Source of the DNA: an uncultured Eubacteriales bacterium
GTDB lineage: Bacteria > Bacillota > Clostridia > Lachnospirales > Lachnospiraceae
DNA length: 7,465 bases
Direction of reading: 5' to 3'
Assembly: GCA_902772745.1 (NCBI GenBank)
Contig: CACYBV010000119.1
Location: 1 to 7,465, forward strand
The notes under the pieces are model-generated. The model worked only from the letters and a program-made list of their open reading frames with translations. It ran no database searches and had not been told where the DNA came from. A program made the position numbers and the translations under genes. The number at the start of each line of letters is the position of its first letter. The first letter of the stretch is position 1. This document shows positions 4,431-7,465 of the stretch, in pieces.

Positions 4431-7187
4431 ATGCCAGCACGAAGATTTTATGAATTACAGGACATCGCCCGGAACGCAAGCGTTTCTTTCCGGCGCGACG
4501 GTTTCCGCCCGACTAGAGACGCGGGAATTGAAAATATCGCCCGCGTCCTCGCAGGCTATGCACTGACGGAGGCACTGCCGCACCAGACCGTTACGGACGC
4601 ATCCGTTGAGGAATTCTGGAACCGGAACATGACTTTCTATACGAACAACATGGAAAACTTCATGCAGACCATCTCGCCTGCAAGGCTTCAGGATCTTGTC
4701 ACCAGGAATGACAACGGGAAGGCGCTCGATCAGGAATTCAAAACTTTTGTTGCGAAGATGGACCGCCTGCCGGAGGGGCTTGATGACCGCATGTACCAGA
4801 CCGCGGCCGATCGTGTCAAGTACCTGAAGCAGAATATGCAGGCCGGGAAATATCAGACGATCGAAGACAAACGCGCATGTCTTGCGGAATACATTGCCGC
4901 AAGAGAGCACGTCAACGCCGGACGCGGAAGCACCTTTTATTACAATTCCAATCTTTACGACCCGCTGGATCACACTGTTGTCGACCGCGCGAGAAGACTC
5001 GAGCAGGAATTCCAAAGCCTTTCCGACGAGGATATCAACCGGTTCTTCGCAATGGGTATGAACCGCGGCGCCGGCGGCGCCATGCATGACGCGCTGAATG
5101 ACGTGCGGAAGTCTCCGGTCGATAAGGAACTGGAACGCCTGCGCATCGAAGCCATGGCGCTGGACGCGGACACCGACGAAGCCACGAGGAATGCCGCATC
5201 GAAGATCATCCTCCTGCGCCATAAGGACGATGCACGCGATGAGCAGCGGGCATACCTTGCTTCAGAAGCATACCAGCAGGAAATCGATGACCTTATGGAA
5301 AGCGCCGCTTTCTCGAGGCTTATCAGGAACAACAGTCCGGATGACCTTCTCGCGCTCGCCCGGAACAGCGACACGCAGCCGCTCCTCGACGAATTCAATC
5401 AGGCTTCTTCGGAAATCGAGCAGTCTCCCTTCTCGGCGCTTTATGACAGCTTCACCGAAAACCCCGGGAAGTTTACCGCGATTCAGGATAATCTCAAACG
5501 GATTTTCAACAATACTGCCTACCAGAACAAACAGCTCGGTTCGCTGGAAATGCTCTTACGTGAGACACTGCGGGAAGCCTACGGTGAAATGTTGGTTCTT
5601 CCGGACAAAGAAACGTTTATCACATGTATGGAAAAAATCCAGGCCCATGCCGTCGTCCTCCGCACAGTAGCGCGCCGGGGCGGAAAACCGGAAGCTTACG
5701 AAGAACTGGTAAACAATATCCCGGGATTCAGGGGCATCTTAAACGAAGTCCCATTCCCGGACCCCGATACCGCGGGAGAGTATGCGCTGCAGCTTCGTTC
5801 CGGCGGTTTCATCGAAGGGTCGAAATCGGTCGCCGGATTAGAGTACTTCATGAGGCTTTCCGAACTCTACCAGAAGGTTGGCGATCAGCCGGGCTGGGAG
5901 AAACTGCCGGTCACCGATGAGGATATAGCGAAATTCGAAGCAGAATCCCAGAGGAAAGGCAATGAAGTAGCGGAGCGTTTTGGCAGCCGTGACTACTTCG
6001 GAACCATGACGAATGAGAAATCCTTCCATCTGATCACACAGGGCGGATCGGGCAAGGCCGCGTATGAGCATTATCAGAAATGGATTCAGGAGCAGGAAGC
6101 AAAACTCCATAAACAGAGAACCCAGACCGGAAAAGAACGCCTCGAGGAGATCTTAAGCTTTCCTTCGAGAAAAGAAGTATTTTCCAAATCAAAAGCAGAA
6201 AACGATCTGATTTCCGAAGCTTTTTATGACGTCCTCGCTGCCCAGGCATTGGAAAGGGAGGCCTCGAAGCATCCGGAAAAATACGCCACAAGAGAAGCGG
6301 TAGATCAGAAATTCAAATCGCTTCGGGATGCTTATGCCGGGATCGCCTACAGAGAAATGACCTATCCGGAAGAAGCTCTTGCTTTAGGAGCGGACAAGAC
6401 CGGAAAAGCAGTGGCGGAACTCTTCCAAAAGAAGGTGATCCTGGGAAACACCTTTACATCCCGCCTTGTCAGAATTCCCGAGGAGGATTTGCCGCCCCTG
6501 AAAGATCACATCGAAGCGCTCCAGAATCGTGCGAAACGCGGAAAACTTGAAAGCAGGCAGGACAAAGCTGATGCACTCGCCCAGATCATTGCCGCGCGCC
6601 AGGTCATGGGAATCAAACCGGGCGGTGATAAAAAGCTGGAGAACCGGACAACAAGAAAAGTATTCGAACATGCAAGTAAACTCTATTTAACGATCTTAGA
6701 AATGCCGGAAGCGGACCAGGATAAACTGTACAGCAAAATCCGGGACGGACACGGCGGAGAACTCATGAAAGAGTTTGCGAAGGTATGCACTTACAAAAAG
6801 TACATTGAGGATCTGTCCGGCGGCATAAATCCGAATTCCACTGCTAAAACAGCCTCGCATATCGCAAATATCATGGCTGCCGCCATGCAGGCACAGACTG
6901 CGAACAAGGGATTTGATGCTCCGGCGAATCTTGAGGCGGTCTGGAAACTGTCTGAAGCGATTCAGGCGTCCCCGGTGCTTCAGGAGTTGACAAAGAATCC
7001 GGATGCGGTAAAACTTGCACAGGAAGGCAAAGCCGATGAACTGATTGTGAAATTTGCGGAAACCTCGGAAAAACTGGCGCAGGCCGCGAAAAACCCGCAG
7101 CCGCAGGTACAGGAAAACCAGGCGGATCTCTCAGGCCCGAAGGTAAGTCAGCCCGCACCGAGGCTTGCCCCGGAGCCGGATCTGTAA
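4431..7187 (+). CDS. Large helical repeat protein of unknown function (918 aa)
   Basis: I do not recognise this protein. The start is the ATG at 4431, which has GGAGG 7 nt upstream; an in-frame TTG at 4365 lies inside the promoter. It ends in tandem stops (TAATAA). The composition is highly charged and predicted helical throughout, with no signal peptide, membrane segment, LPxTG or lipobox. Two long stretches align with each other. In copy one, D146-K-x-x-x-LA-x-x-IAAR158 is followed by A187-x-x-L190 and G213-x-GG216. In copy two, D711-K-x-x-x-LA-x-x-IAAR723 is followed by A748-x-x-L751 and G773-x-GG776. Shorter helical-hairpin look-alikes (a helix, then S/P-x-x-x-L, then a second helix ending near F) occur near 75-107, 292-325 and 843-876. 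The last 30 residues are rich in proline and glutamine. It is the only plus-strand gene here and diverges from pta. A scaffold, secreted effector or phage-derived structural role are all possible; none is shown. Confidence 0.93.
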   Translation: MPARRFYELQDIARNASVSFRRDGFRPTRDAGIENIARVLAGYALTEALPHQTVTDASVEEFWNRNMTFYTNNMENFMQTISPARLQDLVTRNDNGKALDQEFKTFVAKMDRLPEGLDDRMYQTAADRVKYLKQNMQAGKYQTIEDKRACLAEYIAAREHVNAGRGSTFYYNSNLYDPLDHTVVDRARRLEQEFQSLSDEDINRFFAMGMNRGAGGAMHDALNDVRKSPVDKELERLRIEAMALDADTDEATRNAASKIILLRHKDDARDEQRAYLASEAYQQEIDDLMESAAFSRLIRNNSPDDLLALARNSDTQPLLDEFNQASSEIEQSPFSALYDSFTENPGKFTAIQDNLKRIFNNTAYQNKQLGSLEMLLRETLREAYGEMLVLPDKETFITCMEKIQAHAVVLRTVARRGGKPEAYEELVNNIPGFRGILNEVPFPDPDTAGEYALQLRSGGFIEGSKSVAGLEYFMRLSELYQKVGDQPGWEKLPVTDEDIAKFEAESQRKGNEVAERFGSRDYFGTMTNEKSFHLITQGGSGKAAYEHYQKWIQEQEAKLHKQRTQTGKERLEEILSFPSRKEVFSKSKAENDLISEAFYDVLAAQALEREASKHPEKYATREAVDQKFKSLRDAYAGIAYREMTYPEEALALGADKTGKAVAELFQKKVILGNTFTSRLVRIPEEDLPPLKDHIEALQNRAKRGKLESRQDKADALAQIIAARQVMGIKPGGDKKLENRTTRKVFEHASKLYLTILEMPEADQDKLYSKIRDGHGGELMKEFAKVCTYKKYIEDLSGGINPNSTAKTASHIANIMAAAMQAQTANKGFDAPANLEAVWKLSEAIQASPVLQELTKNPDAVKLAQEGKADELIVKFAETSEKLAQAAKNPQPQVQENQADLSGPKVSQPAPRLAPEPDL

Positions 7188-7195
7188 TAAGGGCA

Positions 7196-7207
7196 GAGCT
7201 GCAGCTC
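7196..7207. repeat. 12-bp perfect palindrome after the large gene
   Basis: GAGCTGCAGCTC lies 8 nt past the tandem stop codons and just ahead of the terminator hairpin. With no loop it cannot form a good RNA stem, and it may be incidental. Confidence 0.4.
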
Positions 7208-7219
7208 ATAAAAACTACG

Positions 7220-7253
7220 CCGCCCGGAGCACACTCTGCTCCGGGCGGTTTTT
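7220..7253 (+). terminator. Rho-independent terminator, possibly bidirectional
   Basis: CCGCCCGGAGCA (7220-7231) and TGCTCCGGGCGG (7237-7248) form a perfect, GC-rich 12-bp stem with a 5-nt loop, followed by TTTTT on the plus strand. This ends the transcript of the 918-residue protein gene 32 nt after its stop. On the minus strand the same stem is followed after a few bases by a second T5 run, so it could also end the convergent butyrate kinase transcript, whose stop codon lies 19 nt away. Confidence 0.92.
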
Positions 7254-7272
7254 GTGTCAGTGTCTTCCTGAT

Positions 7273-7465
7273 TCACTCCCAGGGAAAACCTTCAAATACG
7301 TTCTTCCCGCTGTAGGTCCGCGCCGTAATCTCTCCCCGGAGCACCTGAAGCGCCGGCATCGCAAGCGCCTCCTGCTCCATTTCGCCGGGATACACCGTGA
7401 TCGGAGCAATCCACGAGCAGCGCTGCTCGATCCCTTCGCGGATATCCGAAAAACGCATCAGTCCG
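7273..7465 (-). CDS. buk: C-terminal part of butyrate kinase (partial)
   Basis: The last 63 residues of a minus-strand gene are present; its 5' part lies beyond the right edge. The segment IAPITVYPGEMEQEALAMPA followed by LQVLRGE is the characteristic end of butyrate kinases (family pattern IAPV-x-VYPGE-x-E-x-x-ALA-x-GAL-x-VL-x-GEE). It continues with a short tail, ARTYSGKNVFEGF, like the family's usual Y-x-G-x-PVF ending. Butyrate kinase (EC 2.7.2.7) converts butyryl phosphate and ADP to butyrate and ATP in the cytoplasm. An ATG at 7458 is internal: the frame is open to the window edge and has no ribosome binding site there. The final motif of acetate kinase is different, so this is not ackA. 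The gene is convergent with the large helical protein gene and shares its terminator. Its partner phosphate butyryltransferase, if present, would lie outside the window. Confidence 0.82.
   Translation of the reverse strand, partial: GLMRFSDIREGIEQRCSWIAPITVYPGEMEQEALAMPALQVLRGEITARTYSGKNVFEGFPWE

Noticed and set aside
7273..7458. An independent 61-residue protein starting at the ATG at 7458
   Set aside because: The frame stays open to the window edge, there is no ribosome binding site, and the sequence matches only the C-terminus of butyrate kinase.
1..7465. CRISPR arrays, tRNA or rRNA genes, insertion sequences and attachment sites
   Set aside because: No regularly spaced repeats, clover-leaf sequences, transposase-like frames or terminal inverted repeats were seen on either strand.

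Overview
The window looks like chromosomal DNA from a moderately GC-rich, butyrate-forming anaerobe of the Clostridia (Lachnospiraceae- or Oscillospiraceae-like). The reasons are Gram-positive-type GGAGG ribosome binding sites, a clostridial-type phosphate acetyltransferase, and the C-terminus of a butyrate kinase at the right edge. The taxon is inferred from gene content and style; no rRNA or other marker is present.

Left part (1-4259), all on the minus strand and read right to left: phosphate acetyltransferase (pta, 3267-4259); a solitary minimal nucleotidyltransferase-fold protein with a probable GTG start (2830-3228); a DUF1697 protein (2241-2777); a cytoplasmic-looking serine beta-lactamase-family hydrolase (791-2164); a 31-codon relic of a GNAT acetyltransferase directly behind its stop codon (695-790); an intact GNAT acetyltransferase (227-676); and the first 42 codons of an unidentified gene running off the left edge (1-127). 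Gaps are short (0-99 nt) and no convincing terminator was seen among them, so the accessory genes may be transcribed at least partly from the pta promoter. No ackA lies beside pta.

Centre (4260-4430): a 171-nt divergent intergenic region with an extended -10 promoter facing each way, and a 7-bp direct repeat that overlaps the pta promoter.

Right part (4431-7465): one large plus-strand gene encodes a 918-residue, almost wholly helical, charged protein that I cannot assign to a family. It has no signal peptide or membrane segment, carries at least two recognisable copies of a long helical module (near residues 140-225 and 704-785), and ends in a proline/glutamine-rich tail. A perfect 12-bp-stem terminator separates it from the convergent butyrate kinase gene. 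This large gene is the only plus-strand gene, sits between two acyl-phosphate metabolism genes, and is the best candidate here for undescribed biology. The sequence gives no direct evidence of what it does.
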